A DNA stretch of 64,000 nucleotides from Carposina sasakii (taxonomy: Eukaryota; Arthropoda; Insecta; Lepidoptera; Carposinidae). The notes below the pieces were generated by a model, which was not told the origin of the DNA, ran no database searches, and saw nothing but the letters and a program-made list of their open reading frames with translations. Numbering within the stretch: the first letter of the stretch is position 1; each line of letters starts with the position of its first letter. The position numbers and the translations under genes were made by a program. The stretch covers positions 930,001-994,000 of the forward strand of contig CP053156.1 of assembly GCA_014607495.2 (NCBI GenBank), read 5' to 3'. This document shows positions 1 through 10,526 of the stretch, in pieces.

Positions 1-2136
1 ATAATGAAGTTTAATTTTTTACTGTCGCGTAACTTATGATCTAGACACGAATGAGAAAAGTCTTGTTATTTCCTATTTTAATTCTGTTCCGCACGTCTCA
101 TTTTCGTGTGAGTTTTAATTAAATTTTTACTGTCTTAATTATAACTTGAGGTTTTGTAACTAATGAATGAGGTTCTGAGTCTTGAATCTTGACTAGGTAT
201 ATTCATTCTAGATTTCAGAGCTTTTGCATTCTACTCGTAGATTCACGCATAGAGAAAAATCTGGCTACCTATACGAGAAAAAACGCTGCAGTCGTGACAG
301 CAAGACTCGCGTGCTGAAAAACCATTCTGTTATTTTTTTACCTATCTGTTTATTAATGACAACTAGATGTTAAGTATAACTGACCAAACAATTAATACTT
401 ATTACATGGTAAATAACGCGCCTGTTACAATACCAATGTAATTGGAACCATGTAAAGTAGACATTACTAGATTAATAGTATGGACTACTGTGCACTCTGG
501 TAAACATAAACATTTTTTTGTAATAAGTACAAGACGCATTGTAATGCTAGCATACTAGGTATTGTTGCTGATACTATTTTGTATGCAGTACCTACAGGTT
601 TATATGAAGCCTGCAATCTAGCGCACTTACAGCACTAACGGGTCCGCCCAGGCTTTTAGTAGACAAAATACACATTTTATTCATCTTAGCACAAGTGAAT
701 AAAACTATATTTTCTCCATTAAAAACCCAAAAGGGATCCGTTGTCGGTGCTGTCAGTCTACTGGATTGCAGGCGCTCCATCTAAACGCAGTCCATGGAGC
801 CATCAGTAAGTGTGACGTCTTTAAAATTTATAAAAAAAAAATCCTTTCTCATTACAATAGCCAGACCATCTAGTAACATATCATAGTATAAATAAGTCAC
901 AGAAAGTAAATACTAAGTTCAACATTTGTTAGAAACACAGAAATTGCTATCTATCGTAGGCATTTTAGTTTAGACGTCGCACGCGCTAGGGCTCTATAAA
1001 CAGGTTTAGGTTTCCTGGAAACAGTTAAAAATATTAAGTACACAGAAAAATTAAATTTATTTTATAATCATTACAATCAATACATTCTATAGGTAAACAT
1101 TTTAGTTACTTAAATTAAACTTTAAATTTAAAATAAAATTGAAAAAAAACAACAAAATATTTATTAAAATAATTAGGTGTAGGTACTTATAAATTGTTTT
1201 GAAAGACATATAAGTATGGTAATTTAGTTCTAACATTTGTAGGTATCTGTTTTATTTTTAGGTGAAATTGTTACTTAATTTAATGTACTTATTCATCTTA
1301 CCAAACATAGGTCTTCATAGCAGATCGTTATGTCCTCATTTTCACTAGTGGTAATAGCCATACACGTCAGAATCATTTTCTTGGGTTGAGGTTTTATTAT
1401 TGTTTAGAGGGGTAGAAATTAACCCACACTCAGTGATTATTAGGCATATCTACAAAAACAAGAACCTGCAAAATAAAATTGAGAGCAATTAAAATTACCT
1501 ACTTCTTAAATAGGTAGGTATATGATCAATAATCCTGTTCCGTATTGGCCTGATACACTCTTCTAGTTATTCAAATTTTTCGTAAAATGAGATGAACTGT
1601 TGCGTCTAAGCAAGTATCTATAATATTTGGAAATAAAGCACTTGTCATGGCCGAAAACAGCCGGAACAATACTTGGTATCACATCAAATCACTTATTTAA
1701 ATACAAATTGAGGTACTACTACTTACCTTTAAAAGTAAGTATTAATAATAGCCATATATATTAATGTACTGAGTACTGTAAACCCCACTGCCCCAATAAC
1801 TGTGGGATATCTTCGTCACGTAATTAGACATAACGTTAAATAATTGTTAATATGTTCACAAACACAAATATTTTCAATGAAACTCAAATTGAACTATGTG
1901 CGTTGAGCGCGGTCGAAAACTCAATGGCGGCCGGTGTCGTGGCTGGGAAAGGCGCGGGCGCGGGAGCACAGGAGTTTGTAATGCAAACTTTTTTAATGTT
2001 TACAAAAATACAATTTTAAATAAATAAAACAAGGTACTTAGCTATGAATACCAACTCGATTGTTATTGTAACATTAATATTTTAAGTATTAATACATACA
2101 TTGTAACTATTACTGTTTCCGGGGTGTTTTTTACTA
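1..2136. other. AT-rich gene-free stretch
   Basis: No convincing coding region, RNA gene or element boundary is visible here. The only compositional oddity is a short CpG-rich patch at about 1908-1975 in otherwise AT-rich DNA. It has no open frame or splice context that I can support. A weak inverted pair (GCCTGCAATC near 610 and its complement near 766) may be the remains of a small MITE. Confidence 0.6.
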
Positions 2137-2707
2137 TATCGATACCGGAAATTTCAATTGTCGTAAAGGACAAATCAGAGGTTTTCAGGAGAGCCAAGAA
2201 ACAAAAAATATTTTTGTTTTTGGGTCTTAACTTCTTTAAAAAAAAAGCACTATATTCATGATGTCAAAAGAAACCCTAACTATTTTTACTATGTATTAAC
2301 AAAATATACCAAACTTCATTATTGACTAAAATGAGAGTCCTATACCACCCACAAAAATTGAACTGAAGTACTTTACAGCCACGAAAAATTGGTTTTGGTA
2401 AAGTCAGATGTGTCGTAAAGGATAAATCTTGATCATAATAGGTAGTATAACTCAATTAAATCTGAGACTATGGGGGTATAAGGAACAAACGAAAGTAAAG
2501 ATCTAGTTGTAAATACTTACTATAGGTAGTAAAACTAAGGGAAATAAATAGTTTTTTTTTAAAATATTTTTATTAATCAGTTAAAATATTTTGTAAGATA
2601 AGTTACAAAATAATAGGAACTCAAAATTTAAACATAGTGACATAATTTTCATTCCAATCGTAAGAAATTTTGCGATATACTGAGAACCAACAGAATTTTA
2701 CAATAAT

Positions 2708-4025
2708 CATTTATAATAATAATAATAATAATATAATAATAAATTTATTTTCCAACCAAATCCATATAAAACGAAAACATCATAACATTGCAAACACATA
2801 AGTATTATACTACGGACATAAATTTGCACCGAACAAATGGAAATTGGGCCAACAAACAGTTTCCAAACTAGGAGATTCCTGTGCTATGGAAACTGGTGGT
2901 GGTCCTAAGGGATTATAATTTCGAGGGTGTCAGTGATTGATTGTCAGTGAGTGATCGTGTGAGTGATCGTGTGAGTAGATCGTGTGAGTACGTGTATGGG
3001 TATAATACAAAAGGTATCTAAAGTATGTAGGTAGATAGCATGTGGGTACGGTAGGTAGTTAGCTACTGTAAGTTGAGTCCTAGACTCAGACTTCAGATTC
3101 TTTTAGGCAGGGATCAGTAAAAGATTTTCAGTCTCATCATATGACAATGATTGCAGCCATTTGGACAACTTAATTTTAATTTCATATGAGGTTTGTGTGT
3201 AAATATTATTAATTTTATGCGACCTGTTGTAAAGTAAGGCGCTCAGGGCACCACATTGGCGGCGAGCAAATTTAGTCCGACAGACCACAGACGGACAGAC
3301 CGCAACCCCAGGACGTCTGGACAACATTAATTTAGGATTGAAGGGAACGCGAGAATGGCATCGAAGTATGACCCTGAGAACAAATAGTTGCCTCACAGTC
3401 AACATTCCAGATTCCGTATATAACTCTTCAGTGCAAAAATCCCTCCGTTTGAAAAACATTACTTTTATAATCAACCGCTGCGCCCTTTCGAGGTCGATAA
3501 GTGTTGACTTGTAGGTCCCTCCCCAAATAGATATACAGTAACAAATGAGTGATTGGCACAAGGTGAGATACACCATTTTTAAGGTTTTTACGTCAGCGCA
3601 CATACGCAGGTTTTTGAATACGTAAAGAAGTCTACGTACTCTACTGCAAACTAGTTCAACGTGGTCTTTCCAATCCAGGTGTTCATCAATACATACTCCA
3701 AGATATTTATGGCTTCTAACTGAGGAAAGCGTTTGGCATGTGCAGTCTGATAAGTCACTACATAGATGCGCCGTGAGCGAATTAGTCCATCCTGGAGGAC
3801 AGCGACTTTTAGGTATAGAGAAACGTATGACTTTTGTTTTGTCTAAATTTAGGGTCAAGAGATTAGAAGTAAGCCGTCTATTAACCTGAGCAAGAGACTC
3901 TTCAGCCGTACGTTTGGCCGCAACCCACGAATTACCATAAGCCAATAGGGCGGTATCATCGGCGTATGTAAATATAGTGCAATTTGTTAGTGGTAACATA
4001 CATAGATCGTTTATGTGTATTTAAA
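2708..4025 (-). mobile_element. 5'-truncated non-LTR retrotransposon (Jockey/CR1-like), minus strand
   Basis: This is a LINE remnant reading toward lower coordinates. Its 5' side stops at about 4025, where an in-frame stop precedes the coding remnant. The reverse-transcriptase C-terminus follows at 3103-4021. A noncoding tail of about 360 bp runs to an (AAT)n tract at 2708-2745, which is a plausible LINE 3' tail. The tail contains a short minisatellite of GAGTGATCGTGT-type units near 2945-2990. The junction at 4025-4064 abuts a second LINE fragment in the opposite orientation and from a different family, so this is not a twin-priming product of one element. Confidence 0.75.
3103..4021 (-). 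pseudogene. reverse transcriptase C-terminal fragment of a Jockey/CR1-like LINE
   Basis: The open frame begins in the RT palm with the catalytic FTYADDTALL motif (YADD, motif C), preceded by INDLC. It continues through LNLDKTKVIRF (motif D region) and the thumb-like segment YLGVCIDEHLDWKDH to a C-terminal region rich in Arg and Lys. It is open for about 306 codons without a stop, so this fragment is fairly well preserved. Motifs 0-B of the palm and the whole endonuclease domain are missing because the 5' end is truncated. The internal methionine at 3999 is not a true start. The YADD motif and the LGVxID-W-H thumb pattern are typical of the Jockey/CR1/LOA group; the exact clade is inference. 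Confidence 0.85.
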
Positions 4026-4063
4026 CCATTTAAGAAACCAGTCTAACCGGTTGTGTACTTATA

Positions 4064-5097
4064 TTGAATAACACGTGCGCTCACTCCCCTCATAGGTATA
4101 GGTATAGATTAGATAACAAACAAATAGAAAAGGATTGTAAAACCATTAACTGGAGTTCGGCTTTAAAACTCGAAAACCCAAATAAGATCTTACAAAGTTT
4201 AGCGGATAATTTTACACAAATATACAACAAAAATAATCACAAATACATAATCAGTGATACGGGGAAAAGAACACAATGCTTATGGGCTAATATTAAACTA
4301 AAAAACATGTGTAAAAAAAGGGATGAACTTTATAAAATATGGAAAAAAGACCAAAGTGCAAAAAATAGATTATTATACAATTTATACAGAAATAAAACTA
4401 ACAAAAACACAAATTTTATTAGAAATAGTTTTACAAAAAAAGAGATAAACAATAACTTTAAAAATACAAAAAAAATATGGGAAATAATAAATAAATTAAG
4501 TGGAAAAATTACAAAATCTATAGATGACGTCATTATAAAGTCTTTTAAAACAGAAGCAAATAAATTACCAAACAAATTCGCAGCCGAATTTAATTCAAAC
4601 TTAAAAAAATTGTGCATTAACTGTAAAATCCCCTTGTTAAATCCTCAAAGTATATCGATGAAAGGTTAAACTGGGAACCGCACATAATCAACGTTTGCAA
4701 TAAACTACGGGCTATTCAGAGTAAAATGTCTATTTTACGGTATAAAGTACCTTTTACTATAAATCGACTTTTATATCTGGCACTGGCCGACTCAATTATA
4801 GGTTATGGAATTAGCAGTTACGGTAGAACTTTCAAAACAAACATTGATAACATATACAAATTACAAAAAAGTATCCTAAAATTGATAATCCCTAAACACA
4901 TAAAAAAACTAATTAGTAACAACGAAACATCTTTATTCAAACACTGTCGCGTATTGGATGTTTACAACAAAACAAAAATGGCAATATTGATAGAGGAGGA
5001 CCAGAATAAAAAATTTTTGAAATCAAACAAAAGAATAGAAAAAGTACGACAGTTAAGTTATTTGCCAACAGTTTTTAGATATGCAGTACTTACCTAA
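4064..5097 (+). pseudogene. LINE ORF2 remnant lacking the RT catalytic core
   Basis: The frame at 4064-4669 gives a Lys/Asn-rich ~200-residue segment resembling the region between the endonuclease and RT in Jockey-like ORF2 proteins. It ends at 4669 after an apparent deletion junction near 4645. From about 4646 another frame reads YIDERLNWEPHI, the conserved thumb motif that normally follows the palm, and continues to a stop at 5095-5097. The palm motifs, including YADD, are therefore missing entirely between two otherwise recognisable flanks. The element cannot encode a working RT. The cause (deletion or recombination) is inferred. Confidence 0.7.
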
Positions 5098-5252
5098 ATA
5101 ATATGTACCTATTTTAGCATGTGTTGTAAAATTAGTTTTATTAAGAAAGACCGCACTAGGCGGATAAACCCGGAAAGGGTTTTTGCTATCTAGTGTCTAA
5201 GTTTATTTAAAACGAAATGTAACATACTTTACTCAAATAAAAAAAAAATAAT
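4064..5252 (+). mobile_element. internally deleted non-LTR retrotransposon, plus strand
   Basis: A second LINE remnant, unrelated in sequence to its minus-strand neighbour. It contains the linker between endonuclease and RT, then jumps directly to the RT thumb region and C-terminus. It ends in a 3' UTR with AATAAA followed by an A-rich tract at about 5236-5252. Coding sequence is unusually A-rich, with many Asn and Lys codons, in contrast to the minus-strand LINE. Confidence 0.7.
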
Positions 5253-5537
5253 AATTTAACTAAATTTTCATAAGCCTGTAATTAAATTCAAAAAATAATT
5301 ATAATTAAACAATCTTAAACTTAGTTACTAAATCAGAATAACAAAAATAATAACAAATTCCGACCACCAGAACTTAAAACTCAAAAAATAACATTCTAAA
5401 ATATAAACTAAATGGCAAGTAACTTCAGTCTTTTTAAATTATTGGTAAATACCTAAACTTAAACATAAAATATTTTTTCACGACATAGTATGCAAATGGT
5501 GTTCGCTCACCACCGACCCTCAAATCTGACGACTCAT

Positions 5538-5834
5538 GATTGCGATCACAAGCAACTACAGTAGCGATGAGAAGCCAGAACCGAGCACCTAGCATGCAAT
5601 ATGCACATAGCTGCTACTCCGAAAAACACTTACACTGAGTTATTATTTAACACTAAGTTATTTTCTACAATGTTTAGCCAACACCTGATGATGCCACGGG
5701 TGATAGCGAAACATTGTAGGAAATACCTTATAAACATCTTAAGTGTTTTTCGGAGTAGTTGCTATATACGTATTGCATGCTAGGTGCTTGGATCTGGATT
5801 CTCATCGCTACTGTAGTTGCCTGTAATCGCAATC
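5538..5834. repeat. 297-bp foldback (near-complete palindrome) element
   Basis: The left arm starting GATTGCGATCACAAGCAACT at 5538 pairs with the right arm ending at 5834. Pairing extends about 100 bp inward through AGCACCTAGCATGCAAT and ACTCCGAAAAACACTTA. It then resumes near the centre with TACAATGTTT and AAACATTGTA. Almost the whole unit could fold into one hairpin, as in foldback-type MITEs. The centre contains CTGATGA followed by GAAAC (see findings). The open frame at 5601-5783 is a by-product and not a gene. Confidence 0.85.
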
Positions 5835-5991
5835 AAAAGTATTGTAGTATGTACGTATTGCGGAGGTGTAGGGTTCCGTGATGGTGAACACCAGTTGGAA
5901 ATTTTAACTTAGCGTTAATTTAAAATATCTATTAATCATAGTATGCACTGGCGGCTCCTGAATTTTTAGATGGGTCTTCACTTTTTTTATA

Positions 5992-6379
5992 TACAGGGTG
6001 ATTTTTGGTCGTCAACGTTCCCGAAAACTACGGAATCTCCTCATCATCACGATCATTTTTCTCCATGGAAGCATACCTGGGAAGTGTCTGGTTTCCAAAA
6101 TATTAGGGTCCAAAGTTGAGTAAATAGACTGCGTTTTTCTGCATAAATGCACATAGACGCGCGTAGCAGGATTTTTTCACGAAAAATAATTAATATCTGT
6201 CTATAAAAAAACTAACATAAACACTAGACACTATAAATTTCGCACGATCAAGGAATTTAAATATTTTTTTTTCAAAAAAAAAATTTTTTTTCCAGCATTT
6301 TTTTTGGCATAAACTTACTTTATTTCATGTATAGAATACGTACCCTTCGTTAAAAGTGGCCACAAAAAAACATCCTGTA
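5992..6379 (+). mobile_element. MITE family A, full copy
   Basis: A 388-bp unit bounded by TACAGGGTG and its inverted form CATCCTGTA. It has no coding capacity. The same internal sequence recurs at 22010-22382 (plus), 24284-24646 (minus), 17576-17663 (fragment) and 63917-64000 (minus, cut by the window end). A run of T and A at about 6266-6305 interrupts the middle. Family membership is seen directly by comparing copies within the window. Confidence 0.85.
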
Positions 6380-6744
6380 TAAGCGCATGCAAAATTACAG
6401 TTTGGAAACGCCGCGCGTGTTCACTCCCTTATCGAATGAGATGATGCAGGTGCAACCTCACTCATATTAAAATTCAGATGACCAAATGAAACACATTAAA
6501 GACAACCATATCGCGTTCTAACTTGGACTAAGCGACATCTAGTGGCCGCATACGCGAATTAATGTGAGCGGCGCTCCAGATAAGGCTAATTTTTAATACG
6601 AAATCTTCTGTTTCACGCGCCGGCCTATGTCGGTATGTCTCTTTCGCACTCATTGAATGCAGTACTAGGAATCGTACCAAATTTCGTTTCATTGGACCGC
6701 GGTCGCTAGCTCTCCACTCGATACATAAAATTACAACTTATTTT

Positions 6745-6800
6745 TAACCGACTTCAAAAAAAGGAGGAGGTTCTCAATTCGTCTGTATGGTTAATATTTT
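6745..6800 (+). repeat. dispersed repeat starting AACCGACTTCAAAAAAAGGA
   Basis: This short motif is a very common repeat end in lepidopteran genomes. A matching inverted end lies at about 36630-36675. I cannot define the far boundary of either copy. Confidence 0.5.
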
Positions 6801-7080
6801 TTTTTATGTATGTTCACCAATATTTCCGTCAATTATAAACGGATTTCAAAAATTTTATATGTGACATCTTAATTTACTATATTGCAAATAAAGATTTATC
6901 TTATAGAGAAATATAGATTGTCTATGTAATCTTCGTGGGTGGGAGTGCACTGCACCAGCGCTTCTTAGAGCCAGCCGCCAGTGATAGTATGTATTATAGA
7001 AATCCTATTTGTTTCAACGTCAATGCTCCATGTGTATTCCGCTGGAAACATTGGATAAATAATTGTTTTAAAAGTAAAAC

Positions 7081-7348
7081 CTTAAAGATCTATTGTGTCG
7101 ATATCGTCTTCCTCGTCAGTTTCAGGAAGAATGTCTTTAACAGTTCCTAAAGATTATATATATATATACTCTTTATGAAAACGTTTTGGTATGGTTTCGT
7201 TAGTACATAAATGCTTCAAATCGTTATACTTGGCGACTGGGATAGGGTTAGGTTTGTCATAAAGTGTTGGTAAATCAATACCACTAGAAGAATCTTCTAC
7301 ATTGTCGGCACCTATTAGATCTTGGTTTTTTAAAAATTTATAAAACAA
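7081..7348 (-). pseudogene. C-terminal remnant of a probable transposase
   Basis: Read on the minus strand, the first part has a Ser/Asp-rich linker, then LPTLYDKPNPIPVAKYNDLK and a segment with IPKRFHKEY. A (TA)n run at about 7160-7172 breaks the frame. Another frame then reads TVKDILPETDEEDDIDTIDL and stops at about 7094. The order of a proline-rich linker, a KYxDL-IP-FH pattern and an acidic end resembles C-termini of transposase-like proteins, but I cannot assign a family. Its place 360 bp inside the right terminal repeat suggests that it belonged to the 2137-7712 element. Confidence 0.45.
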
Positions 7349-7712
7349 TGATTATAATACTATTATAATACTTCCATAATTTGATTGGTAGTCAACGGAT
7401 CAACGATCTTTTGATTAGTAACAATAATATTGTTTATAATGTCGTATAAATAGTTTAATCCAAAAATGATCATTACGACCTCATAAATAAATTAAAAATG
7501 ACTTTACGCTGTCTATCGAAAATTACTTTTACGATACATCCTAAAAAATTAAAATAATCGAGCTAGACCTGTTAAAAATACAGGTCGTAAAGGGCTTTTT
7601 TTAAGATAGAGCTATTTCAGGTATACCAGTCGATCGGGCTCGCGACGCTGATTCCGAATATGTATATTTCGACGAAATGTCCTTTACACAATTGAAATTT
7701 CCGGTATCGATA

Positions 7713-8601
7713 ATATTCTTGTAAAGCCTTGACACTACGTAATTAGTAAATTAAACTAAACAAATATTATACGACACTCAAAAGGATGTGTACTGCAAAC
7801 AATAATGTAGTTGTCATAAAAAATATTGTTTTAATTACGGGCAGACTCGTAGTCCACCAGTACAAGTAAATCATTAACCGGAACTAGATCATTTAGTAAC
7901 TGCGAATCTCTGTTTCATAGTACGTACAATACCACCTATACATACTAACAGAATTTATTGTTGAAGATGCAATAATTATTGATGATTCAGTTAAACAACT
8001 TTTTTTGTAGGCAACATTAATCAAATAATACAGTGGAACATACGATTAGTAGGAGTGAATAATTTGTCGTAGAGATAACAAGGACCAAGTATTTCAAACT
8101 AGAAATGTTGTAATCTTAATCAAACTATTCGATTCAGTAGTTCTGTTTGTCATCGATTTCTCTGCGTGTTGTGTAATTACAATTAGTGTGCTTGTATCTA
8201 GAAACTTCATTATTTTTAGTTACCTATCGTCTTAGTTTCGTTGCGTTTCTTCTTTTTACAAGCTTTTATTTAACTTGCAATGTATATTTGTTCGGGTGAA
8301 ATCTTACAACTCAATTTTAAGGCACTTGCCCTCAACCGATTGGGCAAATTTGGTGAGCACGTTCAGTTCGGATGACAATGCATGATTAACAGTGTGACGT
8401 ATTCTAAATCCAACATGGCGGCATACCCACAATGGCGGACCAATTATTTTTAATGCATTCCTACAATATGGGTATCAAATTAAAGGGCTAGCTGAGAGTA
8501 ACTCGATAAAAATGTGACGTCACTCTTAATCCAATATGGCGGACTTCTAATTGAAAATCTATTTTGAAACAGATATTTTTAGTATAAAATAAAATTTAGC
8601 A
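7713..8601. other. gene-free AT-rich stretch
   Basis: No coding region is supported. The only pattern is three ATGGCGG-type motifs between about 8410 and 8535, each near a GTGACGT. This motif pairing recurs near 20640-20690 and probably reflects a dispersed repeat. Confidence 0.5.
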
Positions 8602-8700
8602 CTTTTATTTAAATGCGCTAAAAAGAAAAAATAAACTTTTACACTAAAACTTTTACTGTTAATTTATAACGTTTTCAAATTTAACACATTTGACACAATT

Positions 8701-9021
8701 TATATGTTATAAAAGCTTGTCGCGATTTAAGTACTCGTATTTACGTTCTTACTTTTAAATGTTTATTAGGCAGCATCTTTGTGTTGATGTTTCAATTTTC
8801 CCATATTGTTCCCACGCATATCTTCCGTCGATTCCAGAGCTTTGTGTAGAAGAGTTAATATACAACATGGGTTCGCCCCGGTGCCCCGAGGTGGTATGTT
8901 TCACGACATTGTCATCATGCCACTCAGTCCTCGGCACGGCCTCACCTTGACTTATTAAAAATTTAAAACTAAGAAAGTAAATACGAGTACTTAAATGTCG
9001 CGACAAGCTTTTATAACATAT
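8701..9021. repeat. inner foldback element with ~45-bp terminal inverted repeats
   Basis: The left end at about 8704 (GTTATAAAAGCTTGTCGCGA, then TTTAAGTACTCGTATTTAC) is matched by an inverted right end at 8970-9018. The two arms differ by only a few bases. The interior of about 220 bp has an open frame on each strand (8755-9024 minus, 8759-8950 plus), but neither matches a protein I recognise. The outer end shares ATATGTTATA with the larger arms around it, so the two inverted repeats are related. Confidence 0.7.
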
Positions 9022-10440
9022 CATTTACAGCCCTGAGAAGTCCACTGTTGGACATAGGCCTCCCCCAACAACCTCCACTCCGACCGGTCGGAAGCAGCCT
9101 GCATCCAACCGACGCCCGCAACCTTGGCCAGGTCATCCGTCCACCTCGCGGGTGGCCTTCCCACGCTGCGCTTGCCGAATGGTATCCATCTAGAACTTTC
9201 CGACTCCATCGGCCATCAGTTCTTCGAGCTATGTGCCCTGCCCATTGCCACTTCAGTTTGCTGGACCGTTCAGCTATGTCGGTGATCTTTGTACGTCTGC
9301 GGATCTCCTCATTTCTGATTCGATCACGCAGAGAGATTAGCTCTCTCCATCGCTCGCTGTGCGATCCTGAGCTTTTTTATGAGGCACATAGTTAGAGACC
9401 ACGTCTCGGCACCGTAGGTCATCACCGGCAGCACGCACTGGTTGAACACCTTCGAAAATTTTGGACACAAATAAGCTCGTAGTTTCCCGAACGCTAGCCG
9501 AGTTGGATTCGCCGAGTTACCTCCTTCTCAAAGTTGGACTTACCTAGTTTGACCGTCTGTCCCAGGTAAACATACTCGTCAACAACTTCAAGCATCAGCT
9601 CCCAACCAGTACAGGAGTGGGCGGCACATGGACGTTCGACATGATCTTCGTCTTGTCCATGTTCATCTTTAGGCCCACTATCGATTGAGGCCATCGAGCA
9701 TATCCTTCAGCGATTCTGCCATGACCACGATGTCGTCTGCGAACCGAAGGTGAGTGATGTATTCGCCATTGATATTGATGCCGAGTCCTTTCCATTCGAG
9801 AAGCTTAAAGGCGTCTTCCACTGCATTGGTGAAGAGCTTCGGAGAAATAACATCTCCTTGTCTCACTCCCCTCTGCAGGAAATAGTGCTCCGCTCCTGTA
9901 CTCGTACTGACATGGTGGCATTGCTGCACTTCAGCACTTCGATATATCGATGGTCAATATGGCACCGCTGGAGAGACCGCAACACTGCCCATGTCTCGAT
10001 CGAATCAAAGGCCTTCTCATAGTCCACGAACGCTATAGTGGCCGATTATACTCTTCCGTTTTTTGTATAATCTGCCGTACTGTGGATATGATCTATGGTA
10101 CTAAACCCTTTTCGGAAACCGGCTTGTTCGGGAGGCTGGAAGTCATCAAACCTGCGAGCAAGACGATTCGTGAGAAAACAACTTGTAGACATGGCTCAGA
10201 AGCGAGATGGGTATAGTTCTTCAGCAAGGCTATCGCCTTTTTTAAAGAACAGCACCACCACACTTCTGTTCCATGCTTCCGGCGTTACCCCTTCGAGCAG
10301 GACGGAATTGAAGAGCCTTTGGAGGACCTTCAGAACCGGAGTTCCACCCGCTCTTAGAAGCTCTGTTGTAATTTCATCGTCGCCCGGCGCTTTGTTGTTT
10401 TTGAGTTGTTTAAGGGCAGTCCTAATCTCGTACAGGCTGA
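9021..10440 (-). pseudogene. RTE-clade LINE reverse transcriptase, frame-broken
   Basis: Read on the minus strand from 10440 down, the order is as follows. First come RT fingers with LKNNKAPGDDEITTELL and EAWNRSVVVLFFKKGD (10196-10440). A stretch around 10030-10190 matches SLLSHVYKLFSRIV and EQAGFRKGFST only if frames are changed. RQGDVISPKLF and the catalytic FADDIVVMAESL follow at 9678-9870. A segment with VDEYVYLGQ lies near 9555-9600. The 3' end at 9021-9209 carries GRPPARWTDDLAKVAG and WMQAASDRSEW, typical of RTE elements in insects. Several frameshifts separate these blocks, and the endonuclease is absent. The copy is dead. Confidence 0.85.
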
Positions 10441-10526
10441 TATAACATATAAATTGTGTCATATTAAATGACGTTATAAATTAACAGTAAAAGTAGTGTA
10501 AAAGTTTATGCGCATTTAAATAAAAG

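Larger units (their letters stand above)
2137..7712. mobile_element. candidate old DNA transposon with 36-bp terminal inverted repeats, heavily invaded
   Basis: The sequence at 2137-2172 (beginning TATCGATACCGGAAATTT) recurs as a near-perfect inverted copy at 7677-7712, 5.6 kb away. A shared subterminal motif GTCGTAAAGG appears at about 2160, 2411 and 7584, as expected for transposon ends with repeated protein-binding sites. A minus-strand protein remnant ending in an acidic tail lies just inside the right end (7081-7348). The interior also holds two LINE fragments, a foldback and a MITE, all presumably later insertions. No clear target-site duplication was found, so the pair could instead be two solo ends of the same family. 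I cannot name the superfamily. Confidence 0.45.
8602..10526. mobile_element. composite inverted-repeat structure enclosing a LINE fragment
   Basis: The left arm (8602-8711) and right arm (10441-10526) are inverted copies of each other with small indels. Both share TATAACATATAAATTGTGTC and, at their outer ends, ATTTAAATAAAAG. Between them sit a smaller foldback unit (about 8701-9021) and a broken RTE-type LINE (9021-10440). Either a DNA element captured the LINE, or LINE-derived sequence was inserted between two arms of one foldback. The order of events is inference. Confidence 0.6.

Noticed and set aside
9048..10445. Several plus-strand frames of 88-116 codons
   Set aside because: They are antisense shadows of the RTE reverse transcriptase on the minus strand.
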